Shown piece after piece: positions 11,113-21,850 of a DNA stretch of 64,000 nucleotides (within the stretch, counting starts at the first letter, position 1; each line of letters opens with the position of its first letter). This stretch comes from Orobanche coerulescens (lineage: Eukaryota; Streptophyta; Magnoliopsida; Lamiales; Orobanchaceae): positions 116,049,501 through 116,113,500 of the forward strand of contig CM065811.1 in assembly GCA_033398695.1 (NCBI GenBank), given 5' to 3'. A model generated the notes under the pieces. It was not told the DNA's origin. It ran no database searches and saw only the letters and a program-made list of their open reading frames with translations. The translations under genes and the position numbers were made by a program.

Positions 11113-11504
11113 CTAGCGACCACTTTTTAAAATGTCATTTTAAAATAATTTCAAGGGAGATTAATTACCCTTAAAAATAATTTGCAGCGGAAATTGAACT
11201 AAGGTCATCCATTTCGCAAGTAAATAAAAATAAATTCTCAAAATATCAAACATCCATAATATTCAACATGATATTGAAGCCAAAGTTAAAACTTTAAATG
11301 AACGAAGTAAGTAAAAAGCTGATAATTATTATTATCATGCCACGTCTTTGCCCGCCACGCCAGACTCCTCAACATGAAAGGTTTAAATAATGGGGTGAGC
11401 TTTCAACTCGCTCAGTGAGGAGGGAACGCTTTGTTAAATTTAAATACATACATGTTGCCAAGTAGGTATGACATGCTTGAACCTAGTGATTGCCCGAGGG
11501 CCAT

Positions 11505-11745
11505 TAATATGCAAACTTTGTGCATACTGCCTACTACTCATTGAAGGCTATAACGTAAATAATATGCAAACTTTGAGCACATTATGCCTACTACTCATTG
11601 GAGGCTACAACATAAATAATATTCAAACTTTGAGCACATTATGTCTACTACTCATTGGAGGCTACAACGTAAATAATATGACATTATGCCTAGTACTCAT
11701 TGGAGGCTACAACGTAAATAATATGCAAACTTTGAGCATATAAAT
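11505..11745. repeat. minisatellite, about 58-bp unit, four copies
   Basis: The unit contains CTACTACTCATTGGAGGCTA, CAACGTAAATAATATGCAAA and CTTTGAGCACATTATG. One copy has lost about 13 bp. It sits inside the minus-strand LTR. The frame open across it (11468-11743) is only a by-product of the repeat. Confidence 0.9.
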
Positions 11746-12340
11746 ATTTGGCAAGAAACAAGCATATATACAAGTAACATCATGCATTAAATAAAACAAG
11801 TGTAAAGTCCCCACCTCGAAATACGATGATGATCCTTGAAAATTTGAGATGCGAATGCGATTAGTCACCAGCTCCAAGTCCTCGTCTCCTAAAATAACAT
11901 TTAAATTTTAATATTAATATAGCTCCCAAAATAAACTAATATAAATTATTGAATTTATAATTGAGTAAAAGGGATCTGATTTAAATATTGGAAACTGACT
12001 TGGATCAAATTAAAAGTATTGAAAAAATTGAAGGATTGAAATTAAATACACTAAAAGATTGATTTGGGGTTAACTGGAAAGGTCTGGAACTTGGAGACTC
12101 AACTGAAAAAAACTCAAAAAGGAGGCTGGGTATATAAAACCCTTTGCCCTAATTAACCAGCCGACGATTCTCACTTCTTCTTCTCCATCAGCTCTTCCCT
12201 CTTTATTCCTTTCCCTTGGTTCTTCTCTCTCTTTCTATACTCTACATCATCGGTCGAGAAAAAAAGAAGTGCACTCACGCACTGAAGAAGAACACACAGA
12301 AAATTCCCCTTTTTTTTCCCTATTATTCCCTGTATATTTT

Positions 12341-12366
12341 TACACACACACACACACACACCCATA
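12341..12366. repeat. (CA)n microsatellite
   Basis: About eleven CA dinucleotides in a row within the LTR region. Confidence 0.9.
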
Positions 12367-12467
12367 TACACATTCACACACAGATCGAAGACCGCGGCGG
12401 ATGAAAAGAAAAAGAAAATCGATGGCGTCGCGGTCTCGGCGGGACACAGATAAGCCCCTTCGGCGGA

Positions 12468-13089
12468 GCAGGGTTCTCGGTCTGACTCAGGCATGATTGA
12501 AGTGGGCTTCGGGTTACAGGGTCTGGCCGGAGTCGGCAGGTGGATGTGGTTTGGATGAACTGGTTTTGATGTCTCATTGAATTTGGGTTCAGTCATCGGG
12601 TTTGTGATTTCGGGTCTGGATTTTGAGTTGTCTGATATGGGTTTAGGGTTGGAAAAATCTGTGTTCTGGTTATCTAAAGGTAGGTTCCTTGGTTTAAATT
12701 TTTGAGTTGTTTGGTACGGTTCAAAGAAGTCCGAAAATAAGTTTGGCCGGATTTGAAACTAGATTTGTAGTATTAAATTTCTTGCTAAACTGGTTGTACA
12801 ATTTGAAAACAGAAACTTGGAAAGATCGTAAGATGGAAGTAGATTGAGATTACCTCCTGTTACACAAGGAGTTCGGATGATGATTTGCAACTGAGATCCT
12901 TCTGCTTCCTGAGACCGACGCCTTCGTAGAAAATTGAATTTTGCTGGGAAAAGAGAATTTCACAATTGTCTTGGAGCTGCTGATGTTGGAGGAATTCTAG
13001 AAGAAAGGATTTTTTTTTCTTCTGGATGCTGAACGATGGATTTGTAAAGGATTTCTGTACTGCAATATTAGTGTATTTATAGTTGTGAA
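12468..13089. repeat. left part of the duplicated block, copy 1
   Basis: From GCAGGGTTCTCGGTC onward this sequence recurs at 23426 and about 54914. In the later copies it is joined to unrelated upstream DNA, so 12468 marks the left end of the duplicated block. Here it is continuous with the upstream LTR, which makes this the parental copy. Confidence 0.85.
13074..13082 (-). promoter_or_regulatory. TATA box of the minus-strand LTR
   Basis: CTATAAATA on the minus strand, followed by a leader and a donor-like AGGTAATCT about 240 bases downstream. The MULE target duplication begins only 8 bp upstream. Confidence 0.6.
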
Positions 13090-13098
13090 TTTTTTAAA
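13090..13098. repeat. target site duplication of MULE1, left copy
   Basis: TTTTTTAAA, repeated at 17600-17608. The 9-bp length is typical of Mutator-like elements. Confidence 0.88.
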
Positions 13099-13439
13099 GA
13101 GAAATGATACACCCACATTTTAAATCACACCCATCCACATCTAGATCCATCTAAACAAATTTTAAATAATCATGGGACCCACAATTATTTTAACTTAACC
13201 CACTTAATATTTCTCTCTTTTTTTCCAGGATCGTTCCCTTCTTTTTTTTCTTCCTTTCTTCCTCCTTCTTCCCTTCTCACCTAAACCTGCAAATTTAGCC
13301 CTCCATTTTTGGTGAAATCTGACGGCGTCAAATTCAGGCTCTTGATCGGCGACAAGTTCAGGCTCTCGACCGACGACATAATCGTGTGAGGCTCTATTTC
13401 TTCGGCTAGGGTGTTGCTTGTGTATTGAAGGTGAAGTAT
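13099..13439 (+). repeat. left terminal inverted repeat of MULE1
   Basis: It matches the complement of 17252-17599 along its length, down to GTGTATTGAAGGTGAAG. That is about 12 bases before the transposase start codon, so the TIR must carry the promoter and leader of the transposase. Pyrimidine runs (TTTCTTCC) fill 13225-13270. Confidence 0.88.
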
Positions 13440-13450
13440 CAAGTGGTTCT

Positions 13451-15968
13451 ATGGAGAAGGGGAACGAGAACATGATTGATGCTGAAGTGGACGCAGAGGA
13501 GGGTGTGATTCTTGAAGGCGCGAAGATGGGAACTGTGATTATTGAACCTGTGCCGGGAATGGAATTTCATTCTTTGGAAAAAAGGTTTTGCCATATACAA
13601 AAGATTCTCAAAAAAGTGGACGGTATTTTATCATATGTGATTATTCAGTGTACTCGTGGGGCGAAGCACAAGTCCAAATCACGCAATCTGCTTACGATGC
13701 GCCCAACCTCAAAGACGGATTGCAAAGCTAGGCTTACGGCATTTTATAACTCTGATGCAATATGGTATGTCAAATCAGTTGAACATATTCATAACCATGA
13801 AATGAGTCCAGGTAAATCCCGTTTTTACAAATGCAATAGGTACATTCAATCATGCGTGAGAAAAAGACTTCTTTTAATGATAAAGTTGGAATTTCAATGA
13901 ACCAGGGTTATAATTCAGTAGTGATTGGTGGGGGAGGTTATGAGAATGTACCATTTACACAGCGGGATGCGAGAAATTATGTGAACAAAGTTAGACGCTT
14001 ACAGCTTGTTGAAGGTGATGCTACTGCGATGCACAATTATTTCTTGAAAATGCAATATGACAATTCCGACTTCTTCTACATGATGGATTTAGATGAGGAT
14101 GATCGATTAAAGAATGTTTTTGGGCAGATGCAAGGAGTAGGGCAGTTTTAAAAGAATTTGGTGATGTTGTTACTTTTGATACAACATATTTAGTGAACAA
14201 ATATGATATGCCGTTTGCACCTTTTGTAGGGGTTAACCATCATGGACAATCAGTATTGCTAGGGTGTGGACTGGTCTCCAGTGAAGACACTGATACCTTC
14301 ACTTGGTTATTTCAGTCATGGCTTACATGTATGTCTGGATGTCCGCCAAGTGCAATAATCACAGATCAAGATAGAGCCATGAAAAAAGCAGTGGAGGTTG
14401 TTTTTCCTAATGCACGACATAGATGGTGCTTATGGCATATTATGAAGAAGTTGTCTGAAAAATTGAATGGGTACAATGAATATAAAGCATTGAAATCTGC
14501 TATGAAAAATACAGTTTATAATTCATTATCAATACGTGAATTTGAAGATGTATGGAAAGAGTTCATTGATATGTTTCACCTACAAAATAATGAATGGTTA
14601 CTTGGATTGTATAAGGAGAGATCTCGTTGGGTGCCTGCTTTTGTGAAGGATGCTTTTTGGGCAGGAATGTCAACCACCCAACGAAGTGAAAGTATCAATT
14701 CTTTCTTTGACGGGTACGTAAACTCGAAGACCACTTTGAAACAGTTTGTTGAACAATATGAGAATGTATTGTCTAAAAGGGTAGAAAGTGAGAAGCATGA
14801 AGATTTCAATTCATACAACTCCAACTACCCAACGTTAACTCTTTTTCTGATTGAGAAGCAATTTCAAACTGCTTACACGCGACAAAAATTTAAAGAGTTT
14901 CAGGATGAAATGACTGGGAGGTTATGTTGTAATGTGAGTACGATTAATGAAAATGCTGGAATTTTTGAATATCAAGTAAGTGAACGTGTTAAAGTTGGAG
15001 ATTTTGGATTTCGGTCTGTAACGTTCAATGTGATTTTTAATGAAGATACAAAGAAAGTTGATTGTGATTGCCGATTGTTCGTGTATAGAGGAATAATGTG
15101 CAGGCATCAACTTATGGTCTATAATCAAAGAGAAATTTATGATGAATTACCTGCCGAGTATATACTGAAAAGGTGGAGTAAAAATGTCAAAAGAAGGCAC
15201 TCAAAAATTCGGATCAGTTATGACAATTGGTCGGACAACCCTGAAGCCCATCGTTATGATAAAATGTGCAATGAATTTTTTGAGGTTGCTGAGGTTGCAT
15301 CGAGTTATCAAGATTGGAGTGATGATGTGATATCACATGTTTTTGCAATGAAAGCGACTTTAAAAGAAAAGGCTGAAACTCGTGGAGAAGGTAATGTGTT
15401 TTCAAATATTATACCAACAAGAGAGAGCACGTCTATACTTGATCCATTTGTTACTCGTAGTAAGGGGCGGCCTCCAACCAAAAGGCTAGTCGGTAATGTT
15501 GAGAAAGCAACAAAGAAAAAATCGGGTTCAAAAAAGAAAAGAACTTCAACTTCGACACATGCACAGGTTTGTTAAATTTTTTTATTTGTATACTATGAAT
15601 CATTTTATTTGAAAACTTCTAATAATTATAATTTGGTTTCATTTTAAGGGGTATGACGGACAAGGGAATGTGGCACTCTTGCGACCAAATATACCTCAAT
15701 TCACTCCATATATAGGAGCTACGAATATAGGAGTTGGGAGCAACTTTCCGTTTGTGGTATACACTTTACTTTTTTTTTCCCATGCAAGTGTTGCTCTATG
15801 TATGTGAAATATGTTTGATTCCTTTTTTATTTATAGGGCTATCAAATTCCATTTCGGCCGATAGGTGAAGCAGTAGGAGAAGATGCTCGTGATGGAACTT
15901 TCGAAATCTATCATCCCTCACAAGGAGCACCAAGCACACTTAGTTCTAATTTTTCTTGGGGCGTTTGA
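13451..15968 (+). pseudogene. MULE1 transposase, FAR1/FRS-like, frameshifted
   Basis: The start is ATG 13451, just inside the left TIR. Domains run in order: an acidic N-terminus, a FAR1-type zinc/DNA-binding domain (about 13560-13830, CKARLT and HIHNHE motifs), the MULE transposase core with FDTTY (Asp codon 14178) and ITDQDRAM (Asp codon 14364), and a SWIM zinc finger C-x-C-x(10)-C-x-H at about 15063-15107. A basic RSKGRPPTKR tail follows. Two introns fit well: exon 1 ends CAG at 15566 before GT, exon 2 is 15649-15756, and exon 3 is 15837-15968 ending in SNFSWGV and TGA. One-base losses break the frame near 13870 and in the T run at about 14116. MULE2 has both. A 35-bp deletion at about 13580 plus a 1-base deletion remove 12 residues of the FAR1 domain but keep frame; these are specific to MULE1. 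The expected protein would be about 780 residues. It would bind TIRs and cut DNA, as known for MuDR-type transposases. Confidence 0.9.
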
Positions 15969-16823
15969 TGAATTATTGAAACTATCTTTTTTTTTGTTTG
16001 GTCACTGAATTATGTAATATATGTTTTATTTCTATGAGATGTGAACTAGTTGAAAAATGTTTTGTATTGATCTAGATTAAATGGCAGGATGTATATTGCA
16101 TATGTATATTGTTTCTTTTTTTGTTTTTCTGAATATGTTTTGTTGATATTCCATTATGAATGTTTTCATTATGAATGGTTTGTATCACTGAACTAACTTT
16201 CCATTATGAATGTTTTTTTAGTTTCACTCCATGTTTTATGTTTCGGCCTCCAATAGCAGTTTGGTCCCCTCTTGCATATGGTGTTTGGTTCATTTACATA
16301 GCAGTTTGGCCTCAAATGGTTTGTATCGCTGAACTAACTTTTCATGTTTTTTTTCCATGTTTTATTTATGTTTGCTGTGAAGAATCAGAAACTCATGTAT
16401 ATAACCCATGTTTTATACATGTTCATTAGTAACAAAAGCAGAAACTCATGTTTTAACCCATGTTTGCTGCACAAACACAATATGTTTATACACCCAATAT
16501 GTTTGGTTCAGTTACATGTTTGCTGCTTAATTATTTTTGATGTAATAACCCATGTTTTATACATGGCTGTGAAGAATCAGAAACTCGTTCCACTCAACTA
16601 AAATATAAAACACAAATCAAATCAAACCATTTCATTCATTGGCATATTTTGACGGGCAAAACACCAAAGCAAACGCAGAACAAACATCAAAACATAACCA
16701 TTTGATTCATCTCAACCTTGTGGAACATTATACTACACTGACTAATACAAATAATGATCTTTTGGCTCACTACATAGTATACCTAAAAATCATACCCACA
16801 ACAATCGCAATGAAAGCCAACTT
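15969..16823. other. noncoding middle of MULE1 between the convergent genes
   Basis: It contains a degenerate repetition of CATGTTTTAT / AACCCATG / TTTGCTG motifs (about 16180-16580) and AT-rich DNA. It should hold the polyadenylation signals of both genes. I see no further gene. Confidence 0.6.
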
Positions 16824-17256
16824 TCATACAATTTTGTTCAAATTTGCTTTCATTTTCAAGAAATGCTCGACCAATAAAGCAACAAACTCATTTTTTAGTT
16901 CTACAATGCCATCAGTTTGCTGATTCGAGGCCACTTCATTGGCATCATCATCATCATCATTTTGCAGATTTGAAGCCATATCACCACCTTCACACCATTG
17001 AAAAAAATTACATCCGTTTTTTTCCTGTAAAAATAAAGACCCAACTTAATTAAATGATGTTCATTAGTAACAAAACTTATCAAATAATAGTTATTAAAAA
17101 CTTGTGGAAGACCATTCTTACTGGGCATGAGTAAAATAAGCAATTTATGCTCCACTCTCTCTTAGAAACTCTGATGACTGCATTTTTTCGACACAAACAT
17201 ATCTTGTTGGGTGCCCTAATACAGTTCCATGGAGGAGATCTAGTTGAAGAAGACAT
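16824..17256 (-). CDS. small GRF-type zinc-finger protein of MULE1 (two exons)
   Basis: On the minus strand, exon 1 is 17256-17122 (45 codons) and exon 2 is 17024-16824, separated by a 97-base phase-0 intron with GTAAGA donor and TTTTACAG acceptor. The product has 111 residues. It carries the GRF zinc-finger pattern: CLC at residues 20-22, the block ending FYSC at residue 44, then GCNFFQWCE at 49-57 after the splice. Ligands are likely C20, C22, C44 and C50. A run of five Asp (68-72) and a predicted helical, charged C-terminus follow. The start codon sits at the inner end of the right TIR. No break is seen, and the MULE2 copy is also open. GRF zinc fingers bind nucleic acid in proteins such as NEIL3 and topoisomerase 3-alpha. 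The role here is unknown. By position it corresponds to mudrB of MuDR, but I see no similarity to it. Confidence 0.82.
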
Positions 17257-17599
17257 CTTCACCTTCAATACACAAGCAACACCCTCGCCGGAGAAATAGA
17301 GCCTCACACAATTATGTCGTCGGTCGAGAGCCTGAGCTTGCCGCCGATCAAGAGCCTGAATTTGACGCCGTCAGATTTCACCGAAAATGGAGGGCTGAAT
17401 TTGCAGGTTTAGGTGAGAAGGGGAGAAGGAGGAAGAAAGGAAGAAAAAAAAGAAGGGAACAATGCTAGAAAAAAAAAGAGAGAGAAATATTAAGTGGGTT
17501 AAGTTAAAATAATTGTGGGTTCCATAATTATTTAAAATTTGCTTAGATGGGTCTAGATGTGGATGGGGTGTGATTTAAGATGTGGGTGTATCATTTCTT
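17252..17599 (-). repeat. right terminal inverted repeat of MULE1
   Basis: Complement of the left TIR. It ends two to four bases inside the start of the GRF-zinc-finger gene, so it should carry that gene's promoter and leader. The terminal base next to the target duplication is T where MULE2 has C. Confidence 0.88.
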
Positions 17600-17608
17600 T
17601 TTTTTAAA
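17600..17608. repeat. target site duplication of MULE1, right copy
   Basis: TTTTTTAAA, identical to 13090-13098. Confidence 0.88.
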
Positions 17609-17759
17609 TGTTTAAGTTGGATTATGATTGTGTATTAGATAAACATTGAGGAGTTTTGAGGAAGTGAGAATTATGATGTTTAATCGATACTGCACCAGAA
17701 TTCTTAATTGTGGTTAATTAAATTTAATCATAGTTTGGTTAAATTAAGACACAATATAA

Positions 17760-17996
17760 ATGGTATAATAATAATAATACTAATAATAGTAAATGTAGAA
17801 TAATAATTAATTGGTAATATTGATCATAAAATAAATCTGAAAAATGATAATGATAACAATAATAATAATATTAATACTTAATAAAATGATATTAATCATA
17901 TTATTAATAATAATAATAATGATAACATTATTGATAGTAGTGTTAGTATTATACTCGAATAATTAATAATACTATCAAAAAATAAATAATGACTAC

Positions 17997-18032
<36 letters not shown>
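17760..18032. repeat. AT-rich low-complexity tract with (AT)n
   Basis: Runs of AAT/ATA triplets end in an (AT)15-type stretch at about 18001-18030. The stretch varies in length between the duplicated copies (38469-38506, 49503-49528). Confidence 0.85.
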
Positions 18033-18034
<2 letters not shown>

Positions 18035-18236
18035 AAATGACTCGGGCCATTATAATATGAGAACTTGGACTCGAGCCTGGAGCGTAAACTACAATCATGA
18101 TATGCGAATAAGAAAATTTTTGACCTTATTTAATAAATGAAAATAAAATTCATAAATAAATTGTTGGACATTTAAAATCATTCATGCGCTTTCTATAAAT
18201 TATAAAATAAATGTATGCTCGAAAATCGGGGCATTA

Positions 18237-19300
18237 CCGGTTTGATACTTTTAACGATTTTTGTCCGTGTAGTTTAAAAATAGCTTGTTGCGTCTCTGTG
18301 GTTTCATTTTGCTTCTATTTTCGTCCCTCTTCACTAACGCCGTTAGATTAGCCGTTAAGCCCACATCTTTTGTCCCTATGGTTTGTTGAACATAACAATT
18401 TTTCCTTTTTTTTCTTTCTTATATATATATTACTTCTTTTAATTTATGTATTATTTATTTATTATACTTTAATACTACATATATATATAAAATTTAAATA
18501 TGAAATAAATTTAATTAATAAATAAATATAAAAAAGGTTTAAATAAAAATATGAAATAGTAGAAGTAGTTTAATAAAAATATCAATCGGTTATTATTAGA
18601 TATAAAAACTAATTAATATTTTTTCTTGAACCCTATTAAACCTAAGGCTGCATATGTTTTTTTTTTAATTTTTAAGTTGAAATATCCTAAAATTAATTTA
18701 TTTTTTGAAGTATTATTTATTTATTTTCAATTACCGTTTCAAGAATTTAATTAGTAGGGGGTTAAAATACCAACCAACGCGGTCAATCCAACCCGGAAAA
18801 CCCCACAATAACTTAATCCAATGTTTGGGTTGGGTTGGCTTAGTCCAATATTTGAACAATAACATATTATTCAAATATTTTTAACCTGAACATCCCAATC
18901 CATGTTAACCTTAGGTTTGATACGCTTTGAAAAAAAATTAATTAGTTTTCTTATATAATAATAAGTGTTTGGCGTTTTTTAAATTAATTCACTATTTCAT
19001 ATTTTCATTAAACCTTATATATCCTAGTTTACTCTTAATAAAAACACCAACTGGTAATTATTAGATAAAAAACTAATTCATTTTTTTACTCGAAGTCTAT
19101 CAAACCTAAGGCTACACATGGGTTGAGTTGGACGGGTTAAAAGTATTTGAACAATATGACCCAATGTTTACGGTTTGAAAAATTAATTAGTTTTTTATCT
19201 AATAATAATTGGTTGGTATTTTTATTAAACTATTTCCACTATTTCATACTTTCATTTATTTTTTTTATATTTATTAATTAATCAAATTTGCTTAGTGAGA

Positions 19301-19365
<65 letters not shown>

Positions 19366-19660
19366 GGGGGGGGGAGTAATTAAAGTATAATAAAGAAATG
19401 ATACATAAATTTAAAAAAGTAATATATATATATATATATAAGAAAGAAAAAGAAAAAGGAAAAATTATTATGTTCAACAAACTATAGGGACCAATGATGT
19501 AAATTTACGGCTAATTTAACGGTGTTAGTGTAGAGGGGCGAAAATAGAAGCAAAATAAAATCACAGGGACGGACAAAACTATTTTTAAACCACAAGAATA
19601 AAAATCGTTAAAAGTATCAAACCACATGGACTAAAATCGTAGTTTACTCTAAATTTTAGG
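18237..19660. mobile_element. foldback element with long inverted arms
   Basis: The left arm 18237-18415 (GGTTTGATACTTTTAACG to CCCTATGGTTTGTTGAACAT) is inverted relative to 19460-19635. Inner segments are also inverted: about 18550-18660 pairs with 19105-19250, and 18780-18900 resembles 18810-18910 internally. The left arm lacks the last roughly 35 bases present on the right (CCATGTGGACTAAAATCG to GTAGTTTACTCTAAA). It abuts the start of the minus-strand LTR. No open frame is present. (TG)n and (TA)n runs lie at 19308-19365. Confidence 0.75.
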
Positions 19661-19779
19661 TGTGTAGTTTATATAGATTTAACATAACTGAGATTGAGAG
19701 GATTTGAGTTCGCCAAGGCAGCATCATGGATGATGTGGCGAATATTTGATTCTCCCTTTTTATATAACTAGTATGTAAC

Positions 19780-21060
19780 TCCTCGGAATTCGACCGGAAT
19801 CGTTTTAATTATTATTTATAATTATTTTACAATTATCATATCATATAAAATAATTTTTATATAAATATTTTTAATTAATAACTCTAACTTATGAGTATCA
19901 TCCCGTTTGAACTTTAAAAAAATATAGTTGAACTTTCGAATATTATTCCGTTTGGAGTTTGAAAAAATATAATTCTAACTTTTGAGCATTATCTGGTTTG
20001 AAATATCAGAACTCTAACTTTGATTATCATCCCGTTTAGAGTTTCAAAAATCATAATTCTTAGTTTTGCGTATCTTCCCATCTGGAGCTTAAAATATTAG
20101 ATATCTAAATTTTAATCATCAATTTGTTTGGAGTTTCAAAGCTCATGATTCTAACTTATGAGTTTTATCCCGTCTGAAATTTGGAAAATATAATCGAACT
20201 TTTGAATATAATTTCGTTTGTAGTTTGAGAAAATATATAACTAACTTTTGCGCATTATCTGTTTGAAATGTAACTTTGAGTATCATCTCGTGTGGAGCTT
20301 CAAAGGTAAGTATTCTAACTTATGAGCATCATCCCGTCTGGAGTTGAAAGATTAGAACTCTAAATTCTTATCATCATCTTGTGTGGAGTTTCAAACCTCT
20401 TAATTCTAACTTATGAGATTTATCAGGTCTGGATTTTAAAGTTTGCATATTATCCTAATTAAACTTTAAAATTGGTCTAAATAAATTACCCAATAAAAAA
20501 TTTATTTATTTATTTAGCTAAGGAATTAGTTAGTCAAATCACATATAAGGTAACATTGTATATGTTTAGTTTCCTTGTTATGTGAGAGAATAGAAGTTAT
20601 CCATTTTATATAAGTTGTATTTTTGCGGGAGTTTCATACAAAATCAATGTGGGATAGAAGATATCACATAAAATGTTCTTTATATAAATTATTTTTAAAT
20701 AATAACTCTAATTTATGAGTATAATTCCGCTTGAAGTTTGAAAAAATATAGTTCGAACTTTCGAGAATCATCTCGTCTAATATTTAATAAAAGATGATTC
20801 TAACTTATGAGCATCATTTGGTCTAAATTCGACCTGAATCATTTTAATTGTTATTCATAATCATTTTACAATTATCATATCATATAAATTATTTTAAATA
20901 ATAACTCTAACTTATGAGAATCATCCCGTCTCAAATTTGAGAAAATATAATTGAACTTTCGAGTGTCATCTCGTCTGCAGTTTCAAATGTTGGAATTCTA
21001 ACTTTTGAACTTTATCCCGTCTAGCATTCGAAAGTTTGCATATTATCCTAATTATCCTTA
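19780..21060. repeat. degenerate minisatellite, about 50-55 bp unit
   Basis: The unit carries ATTCTAACTTATGAG, ATCATCCCGTCTGGA and GTTTGAAAAATATA with many substitutions. About ten copies lie in 19870-20440, and the array resumes at 20690-21030. Between them is an AT-rich segment with TTTATTTAGCTAA, which also recurs near 21090 and 21220. Confidence 0.8.
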
Positions 21061-21850
21061 AGATGAGTCCAAATAAATTTCTCTACAAAAAATTGAACTA
21101 TTTATTTAGCTAACCAATTAGTTAGCCAAATCATGTTTAATAGTATAATAATGTAATAATATTATTTCATTCGTAAATTAAAAATAGTCTTTTAAATTTT
21201 TTAAACAAAAAAATATAATTATTAATTATTTATTTGGCCAGCTAAATAAACTGACTAATATTATAATATTAGGAAATTAAAATTAGTAAAATTAAATTTC
21301 TCAAAAAAAAATACAATTTATTTGACTAAATAATTAATTGGTCAAATTATATTTAAAGTAACTCTATCGTAATTATGCTTGATTTCCCTTTTTATATAAG
21401 TTGTTTTTTGGTGGAGTTTTATACAAATAAATATGGGATAATAGTTTTATGTAAATTATTCATTTTTGCATTTTGTTGTAAATTTAATTTAATATTGAAA
21501 GTGTTTGAATAATATACAAATTTTTAATTTTGCTAAATATATTTTGGCAAATGAAATAAAAAAATTTAACTTAGTTAAATGTAATTTGGCAAAATAAATT
21601 AGCAAAATCACGAATTTTATTTTATCTTAATCATTCCACTAATGAAATATGTGATTTTGGTTGAAAGAACATAAATATCTTTTTATATTATTTTGGTAAA
21701 ATCTTATGAAAATTAGATGTGGGATTGAAGAATGTTAACTTACAACAATTTCTGAAAGTGCGTTGTGATGTGAAATTAATGCTATTTTCAATATAGGGGC
21801 CGAAAATTTTGGATTTATTTCGGCTTATGTGCTGATTTGTTTTTTTTAAA
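21061..21850. other. AT-rich DNA, nothing recognised
   Basis: Low-complexity AT-rich sequence with repeated AAATAAAT and TTGGCAAA motifs. No coding or element-end signal is visible. Confidence 0.6.

Larger units (their letters stand above)
13099..17599. mobile_element. MULE1, Mutator-like element with two convergent genes
   Basis: 4501 bp, ending in GAGAAATGATACACCC and its complement (the last base is changed on the right), with 9-bp target duplications on both sides. The TIRs are about 340 bp. The left gene is a FAR1-type transposase on the plus strand. The right gene is a small GRF-zinc-finger gene on the minus strand. Each start codon lies just inside its TIR. The two genes converge on a noncoding middle at 15969-16823. 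Confidence 0.93.
11130..18236 (-). mobile_element. minus-strand Ty3/gypsy-type LTR, split by MULE1
   Basis: This is read on the minus strand from about 18234. The start GTAATGCCCCGATTTTCGAG resembles the TGTAATRYCC starts of the other gypsy LTRs. U3 sequence runs to 17609, MULE1 interrupts it, and a TATA box (13074-13082), a leader and a splice-donor-like AGGTAATCT (about 12830) follow. Then come TCGAGGTGGGGACTTTAC (about 11800-11820) and TTTCCGCTGCAAATT (about 11190). The last two motifs occur in the same order in gypsy A and element B (CGAGGTAAGTACCTT, TTCCGCTGCA). The 3' end is missing at about 11130. Excluding the MULE, the length is about 2.6 kb. There is no internal coding region, so it is a solo or truncated LTR. 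Confidence 0.6.

Noticed and set aside
12171..12596. Minus-strand 141-codon frame and a plus-strand TATA with AAACCCTAATT-like leader near 12129
   Set aside because: The translation has no domain and runs through CA repeats and T runs. The region reads better as part of the minus-strand LTR. A plus-strand host promoter is not excluded but has no coding exon.
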